64,000 nucleotides of DNA. Source: Istiophorus platypterus. Lineage: Eukaryota > Chordata > Actinopteri > Istiophoriformes > Istiophoridae. The translations under genes were made by a program, and so were the position numbers. Positions 46,621 through 58,814 of this stretch are shown piece after piece. The notes below the pieces were generated by a model. The model had not been told where the DNA came from. It saw nothing but the letters and a program-made list of their open reading frames with translations, and did no database searches. The stretch covers positions 18,706,946 through 18,770,945 of the forward strand of contig CM029129.1 in NCBI GenBank assembly GCA_016859345.1, given 5' to 3'. The number at the start of each line of letters is the position of its first letter. Position 1 is the first letter of the stretch.

Positions 46621-49579
46621 GGCGCGCCCTGAGGCAGAACTAACAGATGCTCATTAGCGTATCCATGGAGTGACCGAAAGATTGGGGACTGAAGATCTAT
46701 AGTCAAAGTGTGAACAGGACAATAAGACAGACTGATTATGTGAGAAGAATATAGATTGTTTTTAATTAGTGCATTAGAACCTTGAACATTTTTCTGATAC
46801 ATCCTGTAGCATCAGTGCTACAAACAAGTGTTTTTGCAACAGCAAATTAATTTATTTCCGCTAGATACCATAACTGTTACATTATATGTCTTTGGGTGCT
46901 TTGGGTTAGTAAATATCCTCTGCTTTGGGGAAAAATGTCTGTGTTGTGGAGGCGCTTCACTGCCATTGATTGGGGTGATTCAAATGAGCATCATACAATA
47001 TATAAACAAACAGGATTAATAGACACATGCATGTATTTACACACATTCCCATGCACACATTTAAATGTAAACTGGAACCTGCAGCCATTCATAAATTACT
47101 TTGGTGATTTACGAATTCCGGATTGAGTCTTAAAAATGCGTATTGATACATGTTGCACACTATAAACACACTTCCTGGAGGGAAAATTCGTTAAACCTGA
47201 CTACAGATGCTTATTTTGGGGGACAAATACGAGGAAGCGACTCTTCCAAACCCAGAAATACACCAGGTCTAATTGGTCTGCGCTGTGCTGTAAATCTCGT
47301 AACCATGTCCCAGCTCTAATGTGTTTATTTGGTTATTAAATAATGTATGAGCTTAATCCATTTTTGTACTCATGTTTTCTGCATTAGCTACTCTGTTATT
47401 GTCTGATCCCAGTAGATAGCACAGTGTAATTCTGGTACAAATTGATGTGTAATTAGAGCATCGGCATTGCGACATCTTTATACTTTGCGGCCCCTTTGTT
47501 GTGAATTCTTGCTAATTCGTGGGAACACTTTGCCGCAGGACACACTGAGACAGCGCCTGAAGCTCCTGACGGAGGAGAGGTCTGGCCTCCAGGGTCAGCT
47601 GATGGACTGTCATCTCCGAACCGAACAGGAGGGAAAGGTGTTGGTCTCAGCTGTTCCATTTGATAGAGAACAGCTAAAGGGATTTTATGTTGAGCATTAC
47701 TGAAGGTCACAATGTCTGCTGGTCCAGTTTTATTATTTCCTAGACAAGCAGCTTTAAATTTTTCCAGGTAATAACTATTTCAGGGACAAATTACCACCAG
47801 TAGAAAAGGATTGGAAAAGATTTGGCTAATTTTTTTTGTTTTGCACTCTTTACTTTCCAGCAACCATTGATGCAAAAATCGAACCTTAACCTTTGTCCTG
47901 CACTGCTACGACTGGGCCAATATGCTCTTAGCTTAGCGATTGGGTCTTTGTTTATTGTTCTGCTCAACAAACAGCAATATATTAGTTGAATGAAGGTTTA
48001 ACCGGCAACATGTGCAGCCAGTAATCCCTGTTGTAATCTGTTGCTCACTAACACTGGAGACTTCTGAAATACACACGCAACAAGCACTTTACCCACGAGC
48101 AGACACATTACTGACAACTTCTCTGTTTCTCTCAACCATCAGGCATTTCACAAAACCAACGATGAGAGACGGGCATATCTTTCAGAGATTGCTAAGGTAA
48201 GCGTCCCCTTTGATCCACGTGAACAGGAGTGTTCATAACTCCTGACGGGTCATGCAATTAGCTACCAAACCAAATCTACTGGCTGCAAATCATTTTTCAA
48301 TATGCGCCTCACTGCGAGAACTGCTGCCACAGATAAGGGCTACAACAGGATAGAGAACAGACTGATGGGCTCTCGAGCTCTTCTCTTTCAGTTCTAATTA
48401 TGATTTTTCATTCATCCTCTAGTGCTGTTCTCTCGTTATGTAATAGGAGAGTCGCTCAATGAAAAAAAGTTAGTCAAGGACTTTCTGCCTTGTGCTGCGA
48501 CAGAACTGGTTCATGCGGGGCTAAACAAATTCAGCTGAGAGGACACTCAACTGCGTTTTCTCTCTCAACATTTTAGAAACAAATCTTTGATATCTGAGGT
48601 AGAAAATGACAGCAGGTGACTGGCTCAAGCCTGCTGGGAAGACAGAAGCGCACATACAGTAAATATACTAAAAGGGTAAACATAAGGCTTATGTGTCTGA
48701 AGTGCACTTGATGTAATTACTCGTGAACTGTCCACTGCCACAGCTATCCTCCACCCTTGAAGCCCAAAGAAGACAGTTCTCCACTCAACCACAGAGGGCA
48801 CTAGACAGCAAACTGAGGAGCTCAGTGAGGCCTAGCAGGTACAGGTGATGGACACAGCAATATGAACAAATGTACGGTGGACAACGTATGGCCTCAGAAA
48901 TGACAGTAGAATTTAATTAATTCTTAAAACAGGATTTTATAGGCTTCAAATAGTCAACATTTGTTTGAGGATGTCTGAATGGTTTAATTTGATACCAACT
49001 TGTTTTTAATTTTCATGTTTCATTAGATTTACTTCTAAGGCACAGTATTATATACAGTATTATAAATGTAAAACTTGTGACCATTTGATGTATTTTATCT
49101 TTGTTAGCAGGGAGATACTTTTTATCTTCAGTCCGTTGGCAGATCAAACATACATGCACCAATGAAATACAGGACTAAAACAAGATACAGGACATAAGTA
49201 TAAGCCATGCACATTTTTGTACAGGATAAACATGGAGCTACCTAATTAAAAAACAGCAAAAGTAGGTTTAAAAGAAAAAGAGTAATTCTGCACAGCGTTC
49301 ATAATGATAGTTTTAGGTCTTCATTTCCTCTATGATCACTCATTCATTCCCAAACTGTATGTTTTTCCCACTTATCTCTTGGTGTATAGAGGGAAGGAGA
49401 TCAGCAGGAATGCGGCGGCTGATTCTAAGAGAGGAAAAGAAAGAGAAGAGGAGCGAGGAGGCGCTCATGTGAGAGGAGGAGGTGGTTTTGGAGCGACAGC
49501 GGAGAGAAGTGTGGAGAAGAAATCCCAAAGGGGAAGCAGGTTACCCACCCTAAAGCACCACTTGAAACTAAATCCCTAA
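44168..49579 (+). CDS. ccdc169: coiled-coil domain-containing protein 169
   Basis: Eight exons, 44168-44286, 44397-44479, 45363-45473, 46181-46221, 47539-47637, 48143-48196, 48744-48838 and 49390-49579 (TAA), give 263 residues. The first part is predicted coiled coil (LARLQAELEQERETKEMLEE, LRSTMRELQDRLQSVDGEG). The family core GNEWKTRYETQTELNGQLER follows, then LASIRSYDDMPV, LRQRLKLLTEE and FHKTNDERRAYLSEIAKL. The C-terminus is basic and low-complexity (REEERGGAHVRGGGG) and probably disordered. The molecular role is unknown; the human gene is testis-enriched and sits beside SPART, as here. The ATG at 44168 is first but has T at -3. An in-frame ATG at 44210 (residue 15) with A at -3 is a plausible alternative. 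The small 41-bp and 54-bp exons were placed by frame continuity. Introns 44480-45362, 45474-46180, 46222-47538, 47638-48142, 48197-48743 and 48839-49389 show only a TG stretch at 46590-46620. Confidence 0.9.
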
Positions 49580-52500
49580 CCTTAATCTAGTATTATATAC
49601 CACCCCTCCTTTTTTAAGAGGTAATGTTGCTCTCTGCTGGGTGTGTTGAAATTGCTTCAGTAGTAATTTTCCATATACTTCTATTTTAATTACCAGAATC
49701 TACTTATAAGTCATTCAGCTTCCTTCAGCTTTGCTCACATTTTTCCAAAGAAGATTGTGAGGAAACAGTGCAGTTCCTATGTAAGTTTTCTACCCTTGTG
49801 CTGCAGTCAGTATGATAATTCAGTGTTTATTTTGCAATCAATGGAAATTACGGTGTTACACTGAACTCATCGTATAAAAACCCCACAAATATAATGAATT
49901 TGGCCATTATTTTTTCTTATGTGTTTGTTTGTAAGGAGGAATAATCAAGAGGGAGGAGTATTTCAGGCTTTGCAGTGGGGTAATCTCCTAACGTGCCAGG
50001 TCCCACATACTGTATTTCGTGTCACAAGGCACCTCCTACGACTTGCATTACACAAGCTGCATCACATCCACTACCCTCTTCATATAAAGTTCAACTACAG
50101 AGCAACGACTCCTCACCCATCCCACTCACTGCCCACCTTTAGAAATGTGGGTGTAAGAAATCTGTATCCATATGAGATGCTGTTGTGAATATGAAAATTG
50201 CCAGAAGCTGTTCCATTTGTTTTTGTGAAGTGTGGAGGATGGGCTCAGTGTTCGTCAGCCTCAGAACACTGTACTGAAACAATATCTCATTTCCAAGGAC
50301 ATGGTTTTATAGGCAAAATCAGCATGAATTCCTCATTCTCTTTTATCTGTTTACGTTTATCTTGTGAATATAACAATTTTCATGTTTACTTATAGGTCTG
50401 TAAGTTCAGAGATGTCATACTGATTAGCTCATGGATGCTGAACTAAAATTGGGTTTTGAGGCAAAGTGATAACAGCCAAATTACAATTCATAAAGTTGAA
50501 TTATGTATTTTACCTATTCTACAATGGTAGGTCCAACACTGACATGGTAACGTGTTAAACTAACAACAAAACCTGCTTCAACTACAAGGGAAAAGCTCAA
50601 GCCCCGAGCATCAGACCAGCTGAACTCTGCCTTCAGCATGACACTGAATGCCCAACCTTCCACACTTTCCTTTCATGAATGAATAAAGGTGTTATTTTTT
50701 TAATGACCAAAACCATCTTGGTTTGAAAGTACCCGATAGCAGTTAAAGGAAAAGATTTTATGAAGCCAAACTTCAAGCTCTATATATAGATGTTGATATA
50801 TTGCTACTAATTAGGATGTAATACCTCAAATTTGGTGTAATCACAGAGTAATTTATCGGTTCAAATATTCAATAAAACAACTCCAAATGTTATCACCTGG
50901 AGACATCATCAACCTAATGCTCTAATTTCTAGCCACGGGAGACTCTTTTTATTGTCTTTGCTAGTATTGACTTTGCTATCAGATCTGTAATCACTGAACA
51001 GCACAGTGTGAAGTCAGTTTTAGGGTGTATTTTCCCTTTGCAGGTCCATTTATATTTCTGATACTATATGGCTGGATAAGTCGGTGTACAATCCTAAATG
51101 CTCTGCGTTGACAGGCTGTTCGTCTTAGATTAATGACTCAATTTGTAGATAGCCAGTCCACGTTGCCTCATGAAAGAGTGAGCACATTTGCAGCGCAGCC
51201 CTCTCTCCCTCTTTCTTCTCTTCCCTTTCTCTCTCAGTCTCATGCACAGGCTCATTTTAGTCCAGCTCGCTGCACCCTGCCCCCTCTGCTGACAGGTGAA
51301 ACATGGTGACAAATCACTACAGTATCTGTCAAAACACCATGAATCACACCACTGCTGCCTGCCCATGCTAATTCAGTTAGCCCTCCTATCCAGGCTCACT
51401 ATGACTGTGCTGCAAAAAAAAAAAAAAAAAAAATGCTGGGCAAGTGCAAGTGCATATGTGTGTGTAAAGAATGCTCATTTGCAAGTGTGACTGTGTGCAT
51501 TCATGTGCATAAAGGTGAACTAAATATGCATGTGAATTGACTCAAGTTAGACTCTTGACTTTTACGGCCATCCCCATGTTCAGACACCATACTGTGTTGT
51601 GCGAAATTTTAAAAAAGAAATCATTGTAGCATTAAGATGCAATTATTACTGACAGAATGAAAAGTGTATATTTGTAACATCTGTCAACAGTTTGGGGGTG
51701 GATGGGCTTTTTTCTTTCTCTCCTGGTTTGTGAAATTAAGACAGATTTGGTTTTCAGGATATTCTAAATGGGATTCACCACAGTATGAATCATTAGTCCA
51801 TTTATCCACATCTGACTGAGCTCCAACTTTGTGTTTTATTATCATCACAAATACATTTGCAGACATGTGCTAAATTGTGCTTTTAGTTGTGTTTTTTAGT
51901 GTCGCTGAAACAAGTATTGGAGTCAGAAAGTCGGTCAACACAAGAAGTTGAGTCACTGAGAGAGGTCTTGATATAAAAAAGTAATCATCTCTCCTTTTTT
52001 TTATGACTGATGGCAGATCATAAAACTGTCAAATCCACTTTAAATGGACTCTATATAATTTCATTTACAATTAGAATACCGTGTCTCTTAAAAGAGATTT
52101 GACAGCTGTACTGGCAAATGCCAAAATTGCTGATCTTATTATACAAGTCTGTTGAATCTAAAGAAATTGCCTAGTCATGCTTCAGGAGCAAAGATGCCCT
52201 TATGAGGAGTTGCACCCATTTTATTAGTTGTATAGAGGGAGCCTGTATCGTTCCGATTTTATTCTGGCCAGTCAATAATTCGTCAGCTGCAGTACTGTTA
52301 CAAATGCAAATAAACCTTTTTACTCTGTATTCTTGAATAATTTGAAAAGTGCAGCAGCTTCTGAGAGTGTATGATCCAATGCCAAACAGAATTGCTTGAA
52401 GACTTGTGACACATTCTGTCAACTTTAGCATCAAAAATGCTACAAATGTAGGAATTCACAGCAAAGCTGAAGTCAATCTGTCATTTTGAAATGTTCTTTT

Positions 52501-54187
52501 GGTATTTGAATACAGATAGATACCAACAAATATCAGTGTTGACTCACATATTTCTTTGGAAATGAGATCATAACCTTGATTTTTAGGTCCTTGAGTGTGT
52601 CCTGTCCTTGTCCTCCATCCTTTTTTGCACCGGTCTAAAGACAGTCTGCCCCACACATGTCCTTCTTCCCCAGGATTAATTTAGACAGGAACATCGTGTC
52701 AGACCTCAGTTTGTGATGCACACTGGGTCCCTGTGTATGTGTATGTCTCCTCAAAATAGAAAAATTCTGTGTGGGGAGGGAAAAAAAAAAATCCTCTTTC
52801 TTCCACCGTCACACACTTTGATTCATTCATATGCGTGTTCACGGAAGCAGGTCTGCTCATGGAAGCAGTAATAAAAGATTCAATCACATACCATTAAAAT
52901 GTCTGATATAGTTTGGTTTTGAATCAGACAAATCAGATGGTAGGTGACCCTCTGAAACAAGGATTAAACAAATGTCACAAAAATTACATAAATGCAAGGA
53001 AAGTGAAACATTTAACATAATGCTGTTACATGTCCAACACGTAGAACAGTGTCTTCCACCTGTTAAACCCCTGTAAATACAATGAACGAAGGATGGTAAC
53101 TTAAGAGACTGTAGCTGTAACTTTCACCATTGGTGGCACAGATTAATGCCGGGTAACACACATTCTCATACGGTTCATCGGGGAGCGGTGATGGAGCGGA
53201 ATTGGGTGGTCTCCGGAGGCCGGGATGTAGGCCAGCGGGCTTTATCTCTTCCATTGCTCGGAGAGACTATTTCCTGCTGTCACATACAAAACAATCGAAG
53301 TTTATGGGAGGAAACAAGCTCATGTTATCGAGACAGCCCCTTCCTTCCCAGCCCTCAGATCTCGCCCCTTCTTGTTGCCTTATGGAGTCCTTGCATCAGT
53401 CAACACGACACCTTAAAAATCATCTAGACATGTGATCTCGACCGAGCCCTTATACAAGAAATGAGTAAGTGGGATTGGGCTAAAACTCACACTTGTCACA
53501 CAGTGTTTGGATCACCGTGAAAGCTGCTCTGTGTAGTCTGAATCTTACAGTATAGGTTTCAGCTGTCTGAGTGTATACAATGGAGTAAGTGTGTTGCATA
53601 ACATCTCACGTGCAAATATTCATGCCGGTTAAACACAATGTTGCTCTGTGCTTATAGTCTCAAGGTTTTAATGAGCTGTGATTAGTCCTCACACATCAAA
53701 CTATATAGCCTACAGCTTATATTTCCTTCTCTGCTCAGCATGAATTTACATTCACAGCTATAGTCATAATGAAAATGAAATAAATGCATATATCAATTAA
53801 GGTATGAATGATGACTCAGGTAAGTGAATCGGAATTTTCCAGAAGAAGTGTTTTGGGTTTTTTTTTGTCACAGAGAGGTTCAGAAAAAAAAGGATGAAGC
53901 AGGAGCCCTTTTCTGATTTTTTTTGTTTTTTTCCTAATTGGGCATCAAATTGATGTGGCTACAAAAGAAAAGCTCTGAAATCGCCATAGGGGAGGAAAGA
54001 TCCACCCCCCCCTCCTCTTCCGACCACCACCACTACCAGCCGACGCGTGTCCTAGGGGCTGGGGGGTGCAGGACCAGCAGCATCCCCAGCACGGGTGGGA
54101 AGCGTGGGGTTGCATCCTAATGAAGGGTGGGGGCGCTGAATGAAAAAAAAAAAAATCACGACAGAGTGACGTGGAGGAGGAGAGAAA
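49580..54187. other. ccdc169-dclk1 interval, no gene recognised
   Basis: The sohlh2 gene expected here from human gene order was looked for; no bHLH-like exon is visible on either strand. A run of 21 A at 51414-51433 is present. A relatively GC-rich stretch with overlapping open frames on both strands lies at 53060-53440. The rest is AT-rich and featureless. Confidence 0.5.
50682..50687 (+). promoter_or_regulatory. ccdc169: candidate ccdc169 polyadenylation signal
   Basis: AATAAA about 1.1 kb after the stop, followed by a GT/T-rich stretch. A second AATAAA is at 50871-50876. Which one is used cannot be told. Confidence 0.35.
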
Positions 54188-54189
54188 GG

Positions 54190-54223
<34 letters not shown>

Positions 54224-54338
54224 GAGAGAGGAGGTGGGTGAAAAGAAGAATGGGAGGGGAAGCAGCTGCTGCCTGGTCCATTTCCAGTCCAGCCTCTGCT
54301 CCTTCCTCACTACGCACCCACAAAAAAAACAAACACAC

Positions 54339-54378
<40 letters not shown>
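54188..54378. repeat. (AG)n and (AC)n microsatellites upstream of dclk1
   Basis: An interrupted AG run at 54188-54232 and an AC run at 54337-54378. Long open frames across this region are repeat translations. Confidence 0.93.
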
Positions 54379-54382
<4 letters not shown>

Positions 54383-54479
54383 ACGCACTGGTGTTTTGGC
54401 GGAGGGGCACGTCAACCGGACAACAAAGCGGAGAGGGGGGGGGGGGACACACACTGGGGGAAAGGGGCTGGGGGAGGAG

Positions 54480-54637
54480 GAGGGGGGGATGCTCGCTGCA
54501 GCCAGGACAGGATCACACTTCCCCAGCATCCAGTGCCAGCGACCGGCTCGCTGAACTCTTCCTTCCGCATCCACAGGGAAACGGAGCCGCAGTCAGCCTG
54601 GAGGTGACCGTCACAGAGGCGTTAATCGCTCGCGTAG
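54480..54637 (+). other. dclk1: putative dclk1 non-coding first exon
   Basis: A GC-rich stretch ends in a donor (GCGTAG|GTAAGC, exon end 54637). The coding exon begins only at the acceptor 55352-55353, so a 5' UTR exon must precede it; this is the best donor in the flank. The left boundary is arbitrary. The intron 54638-55353 is T-rich and ends in a long polypyrimidine tract. Confidence 0.4.
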
Positions 54638-55388
54638 GTAAGCTGGTCGGTGACCCCCTTTATCAGCTGCCGTAGAAAGTGCTTCACTCTTTCGTGCTTT
54701 TTATTGTTGTTGTTTGGTTTTTTGTTTGTTTGTTTTTTAAAGAAAAAAACTCTTTTCCCTTTTTTTTATAATGATTCACTGTTCTCGATCTCAGTATTGG
54801 AAAGTCAAGCGTATCTTCCGCATTTGATAAAGCTTTTAAATGGTATATTTGTTTTTTTTTGAGGGGAGGGGGGGTCGCAGTTCGCTGTTAGGCAACTCTC
54901 GATGAAGGCTGCAGCTCGTCCGGCTGTGCGCGGAGCTTGTGAATATTTATGGGGGGGGGATTAATGGGCTATTATCGATTCGTGACTGTCGCCCTCTCTC
55001 TGTCTCTACATCCATCTGCGCTTCGCAACAACCCGGGCGCACTCTGTCCAACCGCGGGTCGCCATGAAGCGCACTGTCCACCGCTCGGCTTAAGAGCACT
55101 TAATCTGTCATTAGGGAGTTATTTTCGGACCCCGAGCCACCGACGGACACCGGCTGGTTCACTTTATATCCAAACCTCTCCTCGGTTTTATTTCCTCCTC
55201 CCGTTTCTCGTTTTTTTCTATTTTTTATTTTTGTTTACTTCTCCGCTGCTGAAAAAACAAAACAAAACAAAAAAAAAAACTTTTCACCTCACGCAGCCTC
55301 TTCATCTCGTTTTTTTTTTTTTTTCCCCCCTCTCTCCTCTTATTCCCTCCCAGAAAGCACAGCCTTAGTTGTGAGCCTCGGCAGCGAG

Positions 55389-56749
55389 ATGGAGATGGAG
55401 CATTTCGACGAGCGGGACAAAGGTCAGAGGCACGGCCGCTCCAGCGCCAAGATGAACGGGGTGCCCAGCCCCACGCACAGCGCCCACTGCAGCCTCTACC
55501 GGACCCGGACCCTGAAGACGCTGAGCGCGGAGAAGAGGGCCAAGAAGGTCCGCTTCTACCGCAACGGGGACCGCTACTTCAACGGGATAGTGTACGCCAT
55601 CTCCACGGACAGGTTCCGGACCTTTGACGCCCTGCTGGCCGACCTGACCCGATCGCTGTCCGACAACGTCAACCTGCCCCAGGGGGTCCGGACCATCTAC
55701 ACCCTGGATGGCTCCAAGAAGATCACCAGTATTGACCAGCTGATAGAAGGTGAGCATAGAACTATATAGCACACCTGTGGTGGTGGTGGTGTGTGTGTGT
55801 GGGGGGGGGTAAACTTGAAAATGTTCAGCTCATAGTGTCTCATCCACCTAGAGTCCAATTAGATCCATTTACATCGAAAGGCTGGTTCGAAATTTAGGCT
55901 CAATACAAAACTTTATGGGTAATGCTCTATGGCTAATCCAATTTAATCCAGTTAAGCACAGTGTAGATTATCACTGTGAAGATTGTATCAGTCATTTAAT
56001 GGCCATATGGTGATATTGGCATATGTGTAAACTAAGATTGACTCTCTAGTGAACTTCTTTACTCTCTAATACTGTACATACCAAAATCATTATGTCTTGA
56101 ATAGGGATATAAGAAGAGCTAATAATTGTTGATATCATCTTTGGTTGATATAATATATGTGTATATGTGTGTATGTGTGTACGTAAGTAGCCAGCCTATG
56201 CTACCACACTGTATCTCGTAACTTCCTTACTTTCTTTACTTTTCTTCTCTATATTCTCTCATGTTCTTCACTATTTTTAACCCCCCCCCCCCCAGAGAGA
56301 TTCTCATCCTTCTTGGAATTTTTTTTAAATCCCATGTCATTTCGTTCACTGTCTTTGTAAGTAATCTCCCTGCAATCCCTTCCTCCTATACCCAAACAGG
56401 TGACAGCTACGTATGCAGCTCCATCGAAGCCTACAAAAAGCTGGATTACACAAAAAACGTGAACCCGAACTGGTCGGTGAACGTCAAGGCCTCGGCGGCG
56501 GCGTCCCGCGGCCCTCCGTCCCTGGGCAGCGCCAAGGCCAGCGCCCCAGAGAGCCGCGAAACCAAAGACTTCATACGTCCGAAGCTTGTGACGGTGGTGC
56601 GGAGCGGAGTGAAGCCCCGCAAAGCGGTGAGGATCCTGCTGAACAAGAAAACGGCCCATTCCTACGAACAAGTCCTGACCGACATCACAGACGCCATCAA
56701 GCTCGACTCTGGAGTGGTGAAGAAGATCTACACGCTTGAGGGCAAACTG
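55389..56749 (+). CDS. dclk1: doublecortin-like kinase 1, N-terminal part (first two coding exons)
   Basis: DCLK1 is a microtubule-binding protein with a C-terminal CaMK-type kinase, active in neuronal migration and axon growth. Two coding exons are visible: 55389-55749 (exon from 55354) and 56400-56749, giving 237 residues in phase. The N-terminus reads MEMEHFDERDKGQRHGRSSA, then PSPTHSAHCSLYRTRTLKTL. The first doublecortin domain is at about 52-138 (KKVRFYRNGDRYFNGIVYA, DNVNLPQGVRTIYTLDG). A spacer containing NPNWSVNVK precedes the second, from about 180 (PKLVTVVRSG, AVRILLNKKTAHSYEQVLTD, KLDSGVVKKIYTLEGKL). The kinase domain and remaining exons lie beyond the window. The ATG at 55389 has G at -3 and +4. 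The codon aligned with the human first Met is GTG (55371), so translation must start six residues later. Teleosts have two dclk1 copies, and which one this is cannot be decided here. Confidence 0.96.
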
Positions 56750-58728
56750 GTGAGAAGATCATCAGATATGGTTTTGACCTGGTTTTATCATGGATGACTT
56801 TGTTGGTTGTTTTCCAGCATTCAAGATAGCTTATCTTGCTGTTGAGGCTTCCAGTCTGGAGGCAAGCTCTTGCCATACAGTCAGCTTGAAGCTGGTGTTT
56901 TGTTGTTACACATAATGAGTGGTTCCATTTGAGAGAAGTAGACCAGACACTGAGAATAGCAGAAGTTTTTCTACTGCAGTTTTAAGGTGGTTTAATGTGC
57001 AAAAGAAAAAAAAAAACGCAGTGACGGACAATTATTTTTATATAAAGGCTGTAGTTTGGCATTGGTGTTGCTTTGAAGAGGGGAACTGAAGATCAACAGG
57101 CTTCAAAAGCATCAAAATGGCTAAATATTTAATGACCACTCATTTTTCTTTCATGAGCCTTTTATGAATGAAGAACATTTGTGTCCCGGTTCACAGCCAG
57201 AGCTGCGGAGGCTACGTGTGACACAGAGACCGAAAGAGGTCGGGGGAAGGTAGAGATGAGAGAAGTCTATGAATGGAGTCTGGGCTCTCACCCACGCCGC
57301 AGCGATGTGTGTCAGAGCTTTGCCTCCGAAACACAAAAATAAACCAGAGTCTCAGGCCCCCTTGAGGGTCCACCCACCTATCCAGCTTCCTCTCGCCGCT
57401 GCGGAGGGGGACGGTATAAAAAGAACATACTTTAAGACAGTATTTCACACACACGTACGTTTGCGTAGACCCATGCGTATATTCTAAAAATGAGGCAGTC
57501 CCATGTATGTGGAAATGGCGCCGGACTTGGTCTCCGCTGCGGTTTAATGAGGTCAAACGCACTTTTTCTGTGCCCGGCACATGTTCATGTTTGCGTGTAT
57601 TTTGTCAGAGAGGGGAAGACACATAGAAGAAGATGGCATCTCCTTCAGCATGTCGGGCTTTCAGCTTATATTTTCAGCCTGTTTTATCTCTCTGGTCTCT
57701 CCCCGTTTCTCACCCTGTCACCTCTCCGTCTCTCGCGCCACCACCCGTCATCGTTTCGCCCGTCTGTCTGTCTGTCTGTCTGCCCGACCGCCCCCCCCCG
57801 CCTCTCTCTAGGTCATGTCGTAGCTCCGAGTTATTCAATGTAGCGACAGAGAACCACGCTTTCCCTGGCAGCAGCATCAGAATGACACCATTATTTTGAA
57901 CCAGATTGCGTTTGACGTGAAGGGCGTCCTGCCATTTTGTGTCGTATGGCAGTAATGATCTCCTAAATGGCCAATTTGTGACTCATTCTCATGAATGTGC
58001 TCTTTACCCTATGGGCTCTTTGTTCTTAATCTGCCATTCTAGTACCCTGTGCTCCTGTTTATCCCAGTTCTAAAGATTAATCTTCATGTGTCGGTGCCTG
58101 CATGTTGTCCTGTGTTTGATGCCATGCTGTCCATTTAATGATCCACTGTTAACCCAGCAGGAAGTCATTCCAGATTTCCTGATCCGACTTGCTGTGTGAT
58201 CCCAGCACCAGCCAATAAAAACCCAGGAGAGGTTTTCCTTGACAAACCTCCTGTTGGGGATTAAACTCACACTTTTGCACAATGCTCACCAACTCTGTGG
58301 TCGAGGCTTGTTATACCCATCTCAGAGATTAAACAAAAAATGCTGCTGTCGCCATGTTCACCCCTCTGCGATTGGAAGTAAGACTATTATGGTCATGTTA
58401 TTTTTAGACATGGTATTGATCGGGCCTGTAGGCATGGTAACATGCTCACTGCCAAATTGGCTGGGCTGAGCTAAGTGCAGAGCCAGCTCCTTCTCATTTT
58501 CATGTGTGACTGTATATGCGTGTGTGGGTTAGTGCATGTGGGTAGAGAAAATATACTGGAACCTTTGCATAGGATCATGATCGTCCATGTGTGTTAATGC
58601 AAAATCCTGGAAAAGACCTGAACAGCCTCTTGTTTCTGAATGGGTGAAAGGTCCCAGAAAACACTGGATAATCATATAGCAAATTTAAACCTCCTATGAA
58701 ATGTGGTTAATCCAGGTTAACTTAACCA

Positions 58729-58729
58729 A

Positions 58730-58809
<80 letters not shown>
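58729..58809 (+). repeat. (TA)n microsatellite
   Basis: About 38 nearly pure TA units in the dclk1 intron. Confidence 0.95.

Positions 58810-58814
<5 letters not shown>

Noticed and set aside
53945..54675. Open frames of 182-209 residues upstream of dclk1
   Set aside because: They cross the AG and AC arrays at 54188-54378; there is no domain and the frames conflict with the putative dclk1 leader exon.
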